64,000 nt of DNA from Brenneria corticis (GCF_003115855.1 NZ_KZ819072.1:186001-250000), one strand, 5' to 3'; shown: positions 43,963 through 54,791, counted from the first letter of the stretch. Made by a program: numbers and translations. Notes: generated by a model not told the origin, from the sequence alone.

Positions 43963-44704
43963 GAATAAAACCATAGAGATGAAAACGGCTGAGAACGCCA
44001 ATTACGCGCTGGAGCGATTACGGGAGCTTTTGAGCGAAAGCGCCATTGAACCAAACGGCAAACTACCGACGGAACGGGCGCTTTCGGAGCGTTGGGGCGT
44101 CGGCCGGCGGGAAGTCCGGCGCGCGCTGGAAGTGGTTGAGGCAGAGGGGCTTATCTGGCGTAAACAGGGCGCCGGGACTTTCCTCGGACAAAAGCCCGAC
44201 AATTGGAGCAGTCACGCCGCCAACCTCGTCGAAGGCACCAATTTTATGGAAATCATGGAGGTAAGGCTGCGCATCGAACCGCAGCTGGCGCAACTGGCGG
44301 CGTTGCGCGCCAAGCCGAAAGATATCGAACGCATGCGGGCGCTGAGCGAAAAAATTCACCAGCGGACCGACGCCGACTGGCGCGAACTCTGGGATGGCTC
44401 GCTGCACCGCCTGATTGCGCAAAGCGCCGGCAACCAGCTTTTTCTGTCGCTGTTCGATGTCGTCAACCGCGTGCGGCAAGATCCGGCCTGGCAGGCGATA
44501 CGCGAGCGGGCGCGCCGGCAAAACGCCTCCATGGCTGAATCGCGCGCTCACCACAACGAGATTATAGAGGCCATCGCCGCACGTGACCCGGAAAGGGCCG
44601 GCGAGGCGATGCGCCAACATCTGCTCAGTCTGGAAGAACGGCTGATCCGTCAGACGTCGCTGGGCTACTTTACGCCGGCGACGGCGGGAGAGGTAGCCGG
44701 CTGA
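43961..44704 (+). CDS. GntR-family (FCD) regulator of the ABC/GGT operon
   Basis: This 247-residue regulator from the ATG at 43961 has a winged helix-turn-helix (residues about 10-75: LPTERALSERWGVGRREVRRALEVVEAEGLIWRKQGAGTF). An FCD ligand domain follows, with RLRIEPQLAQLAALRAK, DGSLHRLIAQSAGNQLFLSLF and RAHHNEIIEAIAARDPERAGEAM, which include the usual metal-binding Asp/His set. It lies 55 bp before the substrate-binding protein gene in the same direction and probably controls that operon. The frame is open from 43859, but the upstream residues do not look like protein of this family. Ligand unknown. Confidence 0.82.
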   Translation: MNKTIEMKTAENANYALERLRELLSESAIEPNGKLPTERALSERWGVGRREVRRALEVVEAEGLIWRKQGAGTFLGQKPDNWSSHAANLVEGTNFMEIMEVRLRIEPQLAQLAALRAKPKDIERMRALSEKIHQRTDADWRELWDGSLHRLIAQSAGNQLFLSLFDVVNRVRQDPAWQAIRERARRQNASMAESRAHHNEIIEAIAARDPERAGEAMRQHLLSLEERLIRQTSLGYFTPATAGEVAG

Positions 44705-44759
44705 GATTTTAGTCTGGCCGGCGATTCGGCCGGCGATAACCGACCAGAGGAATGACGAC

Positions 44760-46271
44760 ATGAACCGACTTACCAGACAGACCGGGCTTTTTCTGGCCGG
44801 GACGTTGATGGCCGCTACGGCGTTTGCAGCGGAATTGCGCATTGGTTTACAGGATGATGCCGACGTGCTGGATCCCGCGCAGTCCCGAACTTTCGTGGGT
44901 CGTATAGTTTACACCAGTCTGTGCGACAAGCTGGTGGATGTGGACAATACCCTGTCGATCATTCCTCAGTTGGCGACCCAATGGGAGTGGGGCGATAACG
45001 GCGCCACGCTGACCATGGATCTGCGTCAGGGAGTGGTGTTCCACGATGGAACGCCGTTCAACGCCGAGGCGGCCGTCTATAATATCGACCGTTATATGAC
45101 GATGCCGGAATCGCGCCGCAAGAGCGAGCTGGCCTCCGTCGCCAAAGTGGAGGCCACCGGCGCATACCAGATCAAGTTTACGTTGAAAAGCCCGGACGCC
45201 AGCCTGCTGGCCCAGCTATCCGACCGCGCCGGCATGATGATTTCCCCCGCCGCCGGCAAGAAGCTGGGGGCCAATTTCGGCTCCAACCCGGTGTGCTCCG
45301 GCGCTTTTAAATTTGTTCAGCGCGTTCAGCAGGATCGCATCGTGCTGGAAAAATTCGCCGACTACTGGAATGCGCAAAATATCTTCATCGATAAGGTCAC
45401 TTTCCTGCCGATCCCGGATACCACGGTTCGTCTGGCCAACCTGCAATCCGGCGAGCTCGACCTGGTCGAACGCATCTCGGCGTCCGATGTCGATGCCGTC
45501 AAAAAAGATTCGAACCTCGTCTATGGCAAGGTAGTCGGTCCGGGCTATATGGCGCTGTACGTCAATATCGGCAATGGCGCGCGGGCCGATAACCCGTTCG
45601 GCAAGGATAAGCGCCTGCGGCAGGCCTTCTCGCTCTCCATCGACCGTGAGGCGATCAACCAGGTGGTATTCGAAGGCACCGCGCTGGCCGGCAACCAGCC
45701 GTGGCCGTCGACCAGCCCGTGGTACAACAAAGCGATACCGGTTCCGGCGCGCGACGTAGCGAAGGCCAAGGCGCTGCTGAAAGAGGCCGGTTTTGAGAAG
45801 TACGACATCGAGCTTCAGCATGCCAACAACACCACGCAGACCCAGATGATGCAGGTTATTCAGTCAATGGCGGCCGAAGCCGGCTTTAACGTCCGCCTGA
45901 AAGCGACCGAATTCGCTACCCTGCTTGCCGAGCAGACGGCGGGAAATTATGTGCTGTCGCGCTCCGACTGGTCCGGGCGTCCCGATCCGGACGGCAATAT
46001 TCATCAGTTTGTGACCTGTAAAGGCGGCATCAACGACACCAAATATTGCAACCCGCAGGTCGACGCGCTGCTTAACGAAGCCCGCGCATCGACGGACAAC
46101 GCGGTGCGCAAAGCCAAATACGATGCCGCGACCAAAATTCTGGATGACGATCTGCCGCTGATCTACCTCGGCCATCAGGCTTATCTCTACGCCTACGCCA
46201 AAAAAATCGCCGGCTTCGAGCCGTCGGCCGACGGCATGATCCGCCTGACCGGGGTCAAGAAAGGCGACTAG
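44760..46271 (+). CDS. ABC transporter substrate-binding protein (family 5)
   Basis: This is a 503-residue periplasmic binding protein of the oligopeptide/dipeptide/glutathione class. The signal peptide (MNRLTRQTGLFLAGTLMAAT, cleavage near AFAAEL) precedes ELRIGLQDDADVLDPAQSR. The family-5 signature is in LTMDLRQGVVFHDGTPFNAE. A pocket region DKRLRQAFSLSIDREAIN and the C-terminal DDDLPLIYLGHQAYLYAY follow. The neighbours are two DppBC-type permeases, a gamma-glutamyltransferase and a double ATPase, which makes a gamma-glutamyl peptide or glutathione-like ligand plausible. A hairpin follows the stop, typical after abundant binding-protein genes. Confidence 0.88.
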   Translation: MNRLTRQTGLFLAGTLMAATAFAAELRIGLQDDADVLDPAQSRTFVGRIVYTSLCDKLVDVDNTLSIIPQLATQWEWGDNGATLTMDLRQGVVFHDGTPFNAEAAVYNIDRYMTMPESRRKSELASVAKVEATGAYQIKFTLKSPDASLLAQLSDRAGMMISPAAGKKLGANFGSNPVCSGAFKFVQRVQQDRIVLEKFADYWNAQNIFIDKVTFLPIPDTTVRLANLQSGELDLVERISASDVDAVKKDSNLVYGKVVGPGYMALYVNIGNGARADNPFGKDKRLRQAFSLSIDREAINQVVFEGTALAGNQPWPSTSPWYNKAIPVPARDVAKAKALLKEAGFEKYDIELQHANNTTQTQMMQVIQSMAAEAGFNVRLKATEFATLLAEQTAGNYVLSRSDWSGRPDPDGNIHQFVTCKGGINDTKYCNPQVDALLNEARASTDNAVRKAKYDAATKILDDDLPLIYLGHQAYLYAYAKKIAGFEPSADGMIRLTGVKKGD

Positions 46272-46289
46272 AGCCGTTTCGTCCACACG

Positions 46290-46315
46290 CCGGGAGCGCC
46301 CGACGCGCCTCCCGG
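46290..46315 (+). terminator. Stabilising hairpin after the binding-protein gene
   Basis: CCGGGAG (46290-46296) pairs with CTCCCGG (46309-46315). There is no T-run, so it is more likely an mRNA stabiliser or partial attenuator inside the operon than a full terminator. Confidence 0.55.
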
Positions 46316-46355
46316 GGTATCCGGTTAAGCCTTGCCTGAATGAGGAGTCGCTTGC

Positions 46356-47303
46356 ATGCACATCTACATCGGTAAACGGCTGCTGGTAGCGATACCGACG
46401 CTGTTAATTATCTCTATTTTCGTTTTTTCTCTGCAAAAGCTGCTGCCGGGCGATCCGATACTGGCGATGGCGGGAGAAGAGCGCGATCCGGCCGTTATTG
46501 AACTCTTGCGCGACAAGTACCGGATGAACGATCCGGTGGTTTATCAATATTTCTACTGGCTTGGCGACGTGGTTCAGGGGGATTTCGGCGTATCGCTGCG
46601 CACCAATCAGCCGGTGCTGGAGCTGATTGGCGAAAAACTGCCGGTCACCATCCAGCTTGCGCTGATGTCGATGTTTTTCGCGCTGATTATCGGCGTGCCG
46701 ATCGGGATTCTGGCGGCGGTTAAACAAAACACGGCGATTGATTATCTCGCCAATATCGTTGCGCTCTCCGGCCTCTCCATTCCCAACTTTTGGCTCGGCA
46801 TCATGCTGATCCTGCTGATTTCCGTCCATCTGGGCTGGCTGCCGGCATCGGGCTATGAGTCGATATTCGTCGATCCGGCGCGCTCGCTGAAAACCACCAT
46901 CATGCCCGCTTTCGTGCTCGGCACGGCGCTGGCGGCGACGCTGATGCGCCATACCCGCTCGGCCATGCTCTCGGTGATGAAGTCGGACTATATCCGTACG
47001 GCGCGCGCCAAAGGGCTTTCCAACCGCGAGGTGGTGCTCAGCCACTCGTTCCGCAATGCGCTGTCGCCGATCGTCACGCTGACCGCGCTGCTCTTCGGCG
47101 AGCTGCTGGCCGGCGCGGTGCTGACCGAACAAATCTTCACCATTCCCGGTTTCGGCAAGCTGATTGTCGATGCGGTGTTCAACCGCGACTACGCGGTGGT
47201 GCAGGGCGTGGTGCTTTGCACCGCCGTGGGCTTTATTTTCATGAATCTGCTGGCCGATGTCATCGCCGTTCTGCTTAACCCGCGGATGAGGAGCGCGCTA
47301 TGA
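46356..47303 (+). CDS. ABC permease, DppB/GsiC type
   Basis: This 315-residue inner-membrane permease starts with the family N-terminus (IGKRLLVAIPTLLIISIFVF then LLPGDP) and has six helices. The EAA coupling loop is SDYIRTARAKGLSNREVVLS near residues 209-228. GAGGAG precedes the ATG. It overlaps the next permease by four bases, so the two are coupled subunits of one channel. Confidence 0.92.
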   Translation: MHIYIGKRLLVAIPTLLIISIFVFSLQKLLPGDPILAMAGEERDPAVIELLRDKYRMNDPVVYQYFYWLGDVVQGDFGVSLRTNQPVLELIGEKLPVTIQLALMSMFFALIIGVPIGILAAVKQNTAIDYLANIVALSGLSIPNFWLGIMLILLISVHLGWLPASGYESIFVDPARSLKTTIMPAFVLGTALAATLMRHTRSAMLSVMKSDYIRTARAKGLSNREVVLSHSFRNALSPIVTLTALLFGELLAGAVLTEQIFTIPGFGKLIVDAVFNRDYAVVQGVVLCTAVGFIFMNLLADVIAVLLNPRMRSAL

Positions 47304-48172
47304 GTCTTTCCGAAACACGGTTGCCCGCGCCGCAGGCCGTACCGGGCAATCGAGCCTGGAAAAAGATGAAGCGCAATCGCAGTTCGATCGCCGGGCTGAT
47401 CATCATCGTCTTTTTCACCCTGTTGGCCGTTCTGGCTCCCGTGCTGCCTCTGGCCGATCCCTTTGCCACCAGTTGGAGCGCGATTCGCCAGGCGCCCTCC
47501 GCGGCGCACTGGCTCGGCACCGACGATATCGGCCGCGACGTGCTTTCCCGTATGGTGTGGGGGGCGCAGACGTCGCTGATGGCCGGCGTCATTTCCGTCG
47601 CCATCGCCGTGCTGACCGGGGTGCCGTTCGGCCTGATTTCCGGCTATTTCGGAGGCTGGGTCGATCAGGTAATCTCGCGCGTTACCGAGGCGTTTCTCGC
47701 CATGCCTTTTCTGATTATGGCGATAGCGCTGGCGGCGTTTCTTGGCCCGAGTCTTACCAACGCGATGATCGCCATCGGCCTCTCCGCCATGCCGATTTTC
47801 GTGCGGCTGACGCGTTCGCAGGTGCTGGCGGTGAAAAACGAGGACTATATCGAAGGCGCCCGCTCCATCGGTCTCGGTCACGGCGATATTCTGCTGCGCT
47901 ATATCCTGCCGAACATTCTGCCGCCAATCATCGTTCAGTCGACGCTGACGGTGGCCACCGCCATTATCGCGGAAGCCAGCCTCTCCTTTCTCGGTCTGGG
48001 CCAACAGGCGCCGGCGCCCAGTTGGGGCTCCATGCTTAACGTCGCCAAGAACTTCCTGACGCAGGCGCCGTGGATGGCCTGGTGGCCGGGCGCGGCGATT
48101 TTTCTGGTGGTTATCGGTTTCAATCTCTTGGGCGATGGTCTGCGCGATGCGCTCGACCCGCGCGAAAATTAA
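47300..48172 (+). CDS. ABC permease, DppC/GsiD type
   Basis: This 290-residue partner permease has a cytoplasmic lead (WKKMKRNRSSIAGLIIIVFF), the WLGTDDIGRDVLSRMVWGAQTSL signature, and the EAA loop EDYIEGARSIGLGHGDILLR near residues 182-203. The end FNLLGDGLRDALDPRE is typical of DppC relatives. The start lies within the ATGA overlap with the preceding gene. Confidence 0.92.
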   Translation: MSLSETRLPAPQAVPGNRAWKKMKRNRSSIAGLIIIVFFTLLAVLAPVLPLADPFATSWSAIRQAPSAAHWLGTDDIGRDVLSRMVWGAQTSLMAGVISVAIAVLTGVPFGLISGYFGGWVDQVISRVTEAFLAMPFLIMAIALAAFLGPSLTNAMIAIGLSAMPIFVRLTRSQVLAVKNEDYIEGARSIGLGHGDILLRYILPNILPPIIVQSTLTVATAIIAEASLSFLGLGQQAPAPSWGSMLNVAKNFLTQAPWMAWWPGAAIFLVVIGFNLLGDGLRDALDPREN

Positions 48173-48191
48173 CATATAGAAGGATATCGTT

Positions 48192-49982
48192 ATGCACGCA
48201 TTCACCACACGTCCCGAGATCCTCGGCACCTTCGGCGTCGTCGCCTCGACTCACTGGATGGCCTCGGCCGTCGGCATGAGCATACTGGAAAAAGGGGGCA
48301 ACGCGTTTGACGCCGCCGTGGCGACCGGTTTTGCCTTGCAGGTGTTCGAACCCCACCTGAACGGCCCCGGCGGCGATATGCCCGCCGTTATCTATTCGCG
48401 CAAGAAAGATAAGGTGGAAGTCATTTGCGCGCAGGGCACCGCGCCGGCCGGCGCGACCATCGAGCACTATCGCGCCGAAGGGCTGGATTTGATCCCCGGC
48501 GACGGCCTGCTCGCCACCGTGATCCCCGGCGCGTTTGACGGCTGGATGCTGATGCTGCGCGATTACGGCACCCTGAGCGTGCGCGAAGTATTGGAGCCGG
48601 CGATCCACTATCTGGAGAACGGCCATCCGCTGCTGCCGCGCGTCGCCGCGACCATCAACGATCTGGGCGAATTTTTCCGCCGGGAGTGGCCGACCTCCTA
48701 TGAAACCTGGCTGCCGGGCGGCGTCGCGCCCACGGCGCTGTCAAACTTCAAAAATCCGGCGCTGGCCGATACCTGGAAACGTATTATCGGCGAAGCCGAA
48801 GCCGAAGCCAGACCCGGCCGCGAGGCGGGCATTGACGCCGCGCGGGATGCCTTTTACCGCGGCTTTGTCGCCGACGCGATCGGCGAGTACTTGAAAACGG
48901 CGGAGGTGATGGACGCCAGCGGCGCGCGCCACAAGGCCGTGCTGACCGCCGAAGATCTGGCGAACTGGCGCGCCACCGTCGAGGAGCCCGCCACCTATGA
49001 CTATCACGGCTGGACTATCGCTAAGACCGGGCCGTGGGGGCAAGGACCGGTGCTGCTGCAAGCGCTGGCGCTGCTCAAGGGGGTCGATATCGGCGCGATG
49101 GATCCGAGCGGGGCGGATTTCGTTCACACCGTGGTGGAGGCGATGAAACTGGCCTACGCCGATCGCGAAGTCTATTACGGCGATCCCGCCTTTTCGCCGG
49201 TGCCGCTCGCGACCTTGCTTTCGGAGGATTATAACCGGGAACGCCGCCGGCTGATTGGCGCGCAAGCGTCGCTGGAATTGCGTCCCGGCCGTTTACCCGG
49301 CTTTGAAGCGCAGCACGATCTTACCATGACGATGCTGGACGCCATGAGCGGCAGCGGCGCGGTCTACGAACCGACCATGTCGCACCTCAGCGAAAAACGC
49401 GGCGACACGGTTCATATCGACGTGATCGACCGCGAGGGCAATATGGTTTCGGTCACGCCGTCCGGCGGCTGGCTGCAATCCTCTCCGATTATTCCGGGGC
49501 TTGGCTTCTGCCTCAACTCCCGCGCCCAGATGTTCTGGCTGAAACCCGGCCTGCCGACCTCGCTGGCGCCCGGCAAACGTCCGCGCACCACGCTGACGCC
49601 GTCGCTGGCGCTGTATCAGGGCAAGCCGACGCTGTCATTCGGCACGCCCGGCGGCGATCAGCAGGACCAGTGGCAGCTGTCGTTCTTTCTGCGCTACGCG
49701 CATTTCGGCATCAACCTGCAACAGGCCATCGACCTGCCGCTGTTTCATACCGCGCATTTTCCCGGTTCGTTCTATCCGCGTACCCGCCAGCCGGGCAATG
49801 TGATGATCGAAAGCAGTATCGGCGAAGCCACGCTGGCGGCGCTGAAGGCGCGCGGCCATGACATTTCCATCGCCGACCCCTGGACGATCGGGCGTTTGAC
49901 CGCCGCGCGCCGCGATGCCGACGGCCTGCTGCGCGCGGCCGCCACGCCGCGCCTGATGCAGGCATACGCGATCGGCCGCTGA
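48192..49982 (+). CDS. Gamma-glutamyltransferase family protein, cytoplasmic
   Basis: This is a 596-residue Ntn-hydrolase of the gamma-glutamyltranspeptidase family. The N-terminal MASAVGMSILEKGGNAFDAAVATGFALQVFEPHLNGPGGD is diagnostic. Thr406 in KRGDTVHIDVID is the expected autoprocessing nucleophile. Downstream substrate elements include PSGGWLQSSPIIPGLGF and FGTPGGDQQDQW. No signal peptide is present, in contrast to the periplasmic Ggt of E. coli, so it should act on imported gamma-glutamyl compounds in the cytoplasm. It is embedded between the permease and ATPase genes, with AGAAGGA before the ATG. The true substrate (glutathione, gamma-glutamyl dipeptides, a cephalosporin-like acyl group) is not known. 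Confidence 0.88.
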   Translation: MHAFTTRPEILGTFGVVASTHWMASAVGMSILEKGGNAFDAAVATGFALQVFEPHLNGPGGDMPAVIYSRKKDKVEVICAQGTAPAGATIEHYRAEGLDLIPGDGLLATVIPGAFDGWMLMLRDYGTLSVREVLEPAIHYLENGHPLLPRVAATINDLGEFFRREWPTSYETWLPGGVAPTALSNFKNPALADTWKRIIGEAEAEARPGREAGIDAARDAFYRGFVADAIGEYLKTAEVMDASGARHKAVLTAEDLANWRATVEEPATYDYHGWTIAKTGPWGQGPVLLQALALLKGVDIGAMDPSGADFVHTVVEAMKLAYADREVYYGDPAFSPVPLATLLSEDYNRERRRLIGAQASLELRPGRLPGFEAQHDLTMTMLDAMSGSGAVYEPTMSHLSEKRGDTVHIDVIDREGNMVSVTPSGGWLQSSPIIPGLGFCLNSRAQMFWLKPGLPTSLAPGKRPRTTLTPSLALYQGKPTLSFGTPGGDQQDQWQLSFFLRYAHFGINLQQAIDLPLFHTAHFPGSFYPRTRQPGNVMIESSIGEATLAALKARGHDISIADPWTIGRLTAARRDADGLLRAAATPRLMQAYAIGR

Positions 49983-50060
49983 TGGATTAGACGACACCGG
50001 ACGCTTATCGAACCGGCGGGTTTTCCCCTGGTTCGATGCGCCGCCGACAGACGCCTGATA

Positions 50061-51917
<1,857 letters not shown>

Positions 51918-52043
51918 AAACGAATCCTGGTATGCAGTCAGCGCTAATGTCGTTGATAACGGCATCTCCCGTATCAACAATTACCGTCCGGTTGCGCTCA
52001 GAATTTGCCGATAAAAATGTGATGCAGATCACTAAAAATGGCG

Positions 52044-52071
52044 CTTGAAATTTTTTCCGCCGTCACCATGT
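52044..52071 (+). promoter_or_regulatory. Sigma-32 promoter of the small heat-shock gene
   Basis: A -35 CTTGAA (52044-52049), a 14-base spacer and a -10 CACCATGT (52064-52071) match the heat-shock sigma factor consensus CTTGAA / CCCCATNT at 13 of the 13 specified positions but one. The inferred start is near 52078, leaving an untranslated leader of about 70 nt. Confidence 0.75.
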
Positions 52072-52082
52072 TGTCTGGTAGA

Positions 52083-52142
52083 CAAGCGATGCTTGCCTTA
52101 TATGTTGAACTTTTGAATGTCTGGTAACGTATATTCAGGAGG
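52083..52142 (+). promoter_or_regulatory. Candidate RNA thermometer in the hsp20 leader
   Basis: The leader can form a 5' hairpin (CAAGC-GAT-GCTTG, 52083-52095). It can also form a 3' stem in which CCT + TATATG (52096-52104) pair with CGTATA (52128-52133) and AGG (52137-52139), hiding the first half of the AGGAGG ribosome site behind a three-base bulge. This layout is like ROSE elements of ibpA-type genes. It is inferred from base pairing only. Confidence 0.5.
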
Positions 52143-52148
52143 TTAATT

Positions 52149-52616
52149 ATGGCGCTAAGAACCTTGTCATTATTCCCTGACGTCTCCAATACGCTTTTTT
52201 CCGATCGCTTTAACCGCATTGACCGGCTATTCAGTCAGCTAACCGGAGATGCGCCTTTATCAACAACGCCGTCATATGATATCCGCCGTCTGGATGACAG
52301 CCGCTATGGCATCACGTTGAGCGTTCCCGGCTGGAAGGAAGACGAGCTGGATATAAAAACGGCGGGCGGGCAGCTGATCGTTTCCGGTAAACGCGAAGAG
52401 GAAAATAATGCCGAAGAGGAAAACTGGCTGCATCGGGGGATTAGCCGTACGGATTTCAGCATCAGCTATTCCCTGCCTGAGCATGTGAAAGTGCAGGGGG
52501 CGGCTCTGGAAAACGGTCTGCTGACCATTGAGCTCTACCAGGAAATTCCGGAAAGCGAAAAACCGCAAAAGATCGCCATAGACAATCGCGGCAAGGCCAT
52601 TGAACACCAGGCTTAA
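52149..52616 (+). CDS. Small heat-shock protein (Hsp20/IbpA family)
   Basis: This is a 155-residue holdase chaperone. The N-terminal LSLFPDVSNTLFSDRFNRIDRLF is IbpA-like. The alpha-crystallin domain runs from about residue 40 to 130 (YDIRRLDDSRYGITLSVPGW, LIVSGKREE, LENGLLTIELYQEIPE), and a short tail ends with the dimer-exchange-like KIAI. It resembles the second type of IbpA-like protein found beside, not instead of, ibpAB. A sigma-32 promoter, possible thermometer and strong terminator make it a self-contained heat-shock unit. Confidence 0.9.
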   Translation: MALRTLSLFPDVSNTLFSDRFNRIDRLFSQLTGDAPLSTTPSYDIRRLDDSRYGITLSVPGWKEDELDIKTAGGQLIVSGKREEENNAEEENWLHRGISRTDFSISYSLPEHVKVQGAALENGLLTIELYQEIPESEKPQKIAIDNRGKAIEHQA

Positions 52617-52636
52617 TGGTCCGCTGACGCCACATC

Positions 52637-52673
52637 GCGACAGGGCGCAGTTGCCGCGTCCTGTCGTTTTTTT
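52637..52673 (+). terminator. Terminator of the hsp20 gene
   Basis: The stem CGACAGG/CCTGTCG (52638-52644 with 52660-52666) is followed by seven T. Confidence 0.85.
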
Positions 52674-52695
52674 CCGTCACTGAAAATCTTGCCGC

Positions 52696-52935
52696 CTAGT
52701 CCGCCATCATCCATTCATCGGCATCGTTAAACATCTCTTCAACCAGACGATTCAGGATGGCTTTATCCGATTTGCTGGCGTCGGTATTAATCCCGTTCGC
52801 CTGCATGGCTTTCGCCGTAACCGCCGCGTCGGGGAATACGCGCCGCACGCGCTTTGCCAGCTCGTTCTCAATAAGGGCGTGAGCATTATTCAGCCCGGCA
52901 ACATTGCGTTTATCGTATACAAGTTCAACAAACAT
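52696..52935 (-). CDS. DinI-family SOS protein
   Basis: This is a 79-residue protein from the ATG at 52935 (GAGGT six bases before). MFVELVYDKRNV opens a DinI-type alpha/beta fold, and the acidic C-terminal helix (EEMFNDADEWMMAD) mirrors the RecA-mimicking helix of E. coli DinI (SADDWF). DinI proteins modulate RecA filaments and UmuD cleavage. A LexA box (CTGT-N8-ACAG) sits just upstream, and umuDC is divergent from it, giving an SOS module. Earlier in-frame codons are not like the family. Confidence 0.85.
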   Translation of the reverse strand: MFVELVYDKRNVAGLNNAHALIENELAKRVRRVFPDAAVTAKAMQANGINTDASKSDKAILNRLVEEMFNDADEWMMAD

Positions 52936-52953
52936 GAAATACCTCATTATCAA

Positions 52954-52969
52954 CTGTTTGGATATACAG
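52954..52969. promoter_or_regulatory. LexA box upstream of dinI-like gene
   Basis: CTGT-TTGGATAT-ACAG retains both CTGT/ACAG arms of the SOS box. It lies 19 bp before the start codon. Confidence 0.75.
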
Positions 52970-53075
52970 TAAAGGGGTGAGGCGGTTTTGAAAAGAGGCT
53001 TGAGACAAAATAATCGCGACGCCGTTTTCTGGCGCATTTTTATCGTACCAATTGCATTACCGGCAGTCTTATTTA

Positions 53076-53095
53076 TACTGTATAAAAAAACAGTA
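53076..53095. promoter_or_regulatory. LexA box upstream of umuDC
   Basis: TACTG-TATAAAAAAA-CAGTA is a near-ideal SOS box (consensus TACTGTATATATATACAGTA), 11 bp before the umuD start. It predicts tight repression by LexA. Confidence 0.9.
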
Positions 53096-53106
53096 TAAGG
53101 TGTGGC

Positions 53107-53526
53107 ATGTTGTTAATGAGAGCGATTGAGAGTCTTGAAGAACTGAGTTTGCCATTGTTTAATGACCTCATCCCCGCGGGCTTTCCAAGCCCGGCGCAGG
53201 ATTATGTCGAACAGCGTATTGACTTAAACAAGGTATGCGTGCGCCATCCCAGCGCGACATATTTTCTGCGTGTGAGCGGGGAGTCGATGGTCGAGGGACA
53301 TATCAGCGATGGCGACCTGCTGGTCGTTGACAGCTCCCTTGAGGCCAAACATGGGGATATCGTGATTGCGGCGGTTGACGGCGAATTCACCGTGAAGCGG
53401 TTACAGACCGCGCCGCGCCTGGCGCTGATGCCGATGAACCCCGCCTATCGGCCCATTTATATCCACTCTGCGGAGAGCCTGGATATCTTTGGGGTGGTCA
53501 CCTACGTCATACATGCGACACGTTAA
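53107..53526 (+). CDS. umuD: UmuD, self-cleaving subunit of DNA polymerase V
   Basis: This 139-residue LexA-like protease is cleaved to UmuD' with RecA and then joins UmuC. The cleavage site is Ala-Gly in IPAGFPSPAQDYVEQ (E. coli has Cys-Gly). The catalytic Ser is in RVSGESMVEGH and the Lys in FTVKRLQT. Length equals E. coli UmuD. The start at 53107 follows AAGG. Its stop shares one base with the umuC ATG (TAATG). Confidence 0.96.
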   Translation: MLLMRAIESLEELSLPLFNDLIPAGFPSPAQDYVEQRIDLNKVCVRHPSATYFLRVSGESMVEGHISDGDLLVVDSSLEAKHGDIVIAAVDGEFTVKRLQTAPRLALMPMNPAYRPIYIHSAESLDIFGVVTYVIHATR

Positions 53527-54791
53527 TGTACGCGCTGGTTGATGTGAATGCGTTTTATGCGAGCTGCGAGACGGTCTTCCGCCCCGACTTGCGCGGCCGG
53601 CCGGTCGTTGTGCTCAGCAACAACGATGGCTGCGTGATCGCCCGATCGGCGGAGGCCAAGAAACTGGGTATCAAAATGGCGATGCCTTTTTTCCATATCC
53701 GCGACCTTGTTAAGCGTTATGGCGTCGCGGTTTTTTCTTCAAACTATGCGCTCTATGCGGATATGTCTTGCCGCGTGATGACCATACTGGAAGAGATGGC
53801 CCCCGCGGTTGAGGTGTACAGTATTGATGAGGCATTTTTAGATTTAACCGGGGTCGGCAACTGTGCGGATTTGACGCAGTTCGGCCACCACGTGCGGGAG
53901 CGGGTTTTGCGGGACGCTCATTTGATCGTCGGGATTGGGATAGCGCCGACGAAAACCCTGGCGAAACTGGCGAATTTTGCCGCCAAACAGTGGAGTAAAA
54001 CGGGTGGGGTGGTCGATCTTTCAAACGTCGATCGCCAGCGAAAACTTTTAAGCCTGATCCCCGTCGAGGAAGTCTGGGGCGTAGGGCGCCGGCTGTCGCG
54101 CAAGCTGAGAAGCTCGGGCATAGACAGCGCGTTGCAACTCTCCCAGTGTAGTTCGTCATATATTCGGAAATCGTTCAATGTGGTATTGGAACGCACCGTT
54201 CGCGAACTGCGCGGGGAATCCTGCCTGGACGTTGAGGCGTTGACGGCGCAAAAACAGCAGATCGTCAGCTCCCGCTCATTCAGCTCGCGGGTCACTCACT
54301 ATGACGATATGAGACAGGCGGTCTGTTTATATGCCGAGAGAGCGGCTGAGAAACTACGGCGGGAGCGACAATATTGCAAACAGGTTTCCGTGTTTATCCG
54401 AACCAGCCCGCATGCCGACAACGAGACGTTCTATAGCAACCAGTCCATGGGCGTATTATCGATCCCCTCCAACGACACGCGCGATATTGTCCGTGTGGCC
54501 GTTGAATCGTTGCAGCGGATATGGCTGCCGAATTGCCGCTATATAAAAGCGGGAGTGATGCTCAACGATTTCTACAGCCGTGGGATCGCACAGCTCAACC
54601 TATTTGATAGCCATCAACCCCAGCCGCACAGCGAAGCATTAATGTCGGCGATTGATAAAATTAACCACAGCGGCAACGGAAAGATCTGGTTTGCCGGGCA
54701 GGGCGTTTGCCAGTCGTGGGCCATGAAAAGAGAAATGCTCTCCCCGGCATACACCACCCGGCTATCTGATATCCCTGCGGTAAAAATGTGA
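53526..54791 (+). CDS. umuC: UmuC, catalytic subunit of DNA polymerase V
   Basis: This is a 421-residue Y-family translesion polymerase. Active-site acids lie in VDVNAFYASCE and SIDEAFLDLTG. The thumb helix-hairpin-helix follows (VEEVWGVGRRLSRKL), and the little finger contains FSSRVTHYDDM and QLNLFD, the latter a clamp-binding motif (QLNLF). The length matches E. coli UmuC (422). Confidence 0.96.
   Translation: MYALVDVNAFYASCETVFRPDLRGRPVVVLSNNDGCVIARSAEAKKLGIKMAMPFFHIRDLVKRYGVAVFSSNYALYADMSCRVMTILEEMAPAVEVYSIDEAFLDLTGVGNCADLTQFGHHVRERVLRDAHLIVGIGIAPTKTLAKLANFAAKQWSKTGGVVDLSNVDRQRKLLSLIPVEEVWGVGRRLSRKLRSSGIDSALQLSQCSSSYIRKSFNVVLERTVRELRGESCLDVEALTAQKQQIVSSRSFSSRVTHYDDMRQAVCLYAERAAEKLRRERQYCKQVSVFIRTSPHADNETFYSNQSMGVLSIPSNDTRDIVRVAVESLQRIWLPNCRYIKAGVMLNDFYSRGIAQLNLFDSHQPQPHSEALMSAIDKINHSGNGKIWFAGQGVCQSWAMKREMLSPAYTTRLSDIPAVKM

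Noticed and set aside
47189..48229. 346-codon open frame on the minus strand over the permease genes
   Set aside because: His/Arg/Gly-rich low-complexity translation opposite well-supported DppB/DppC-type genes.
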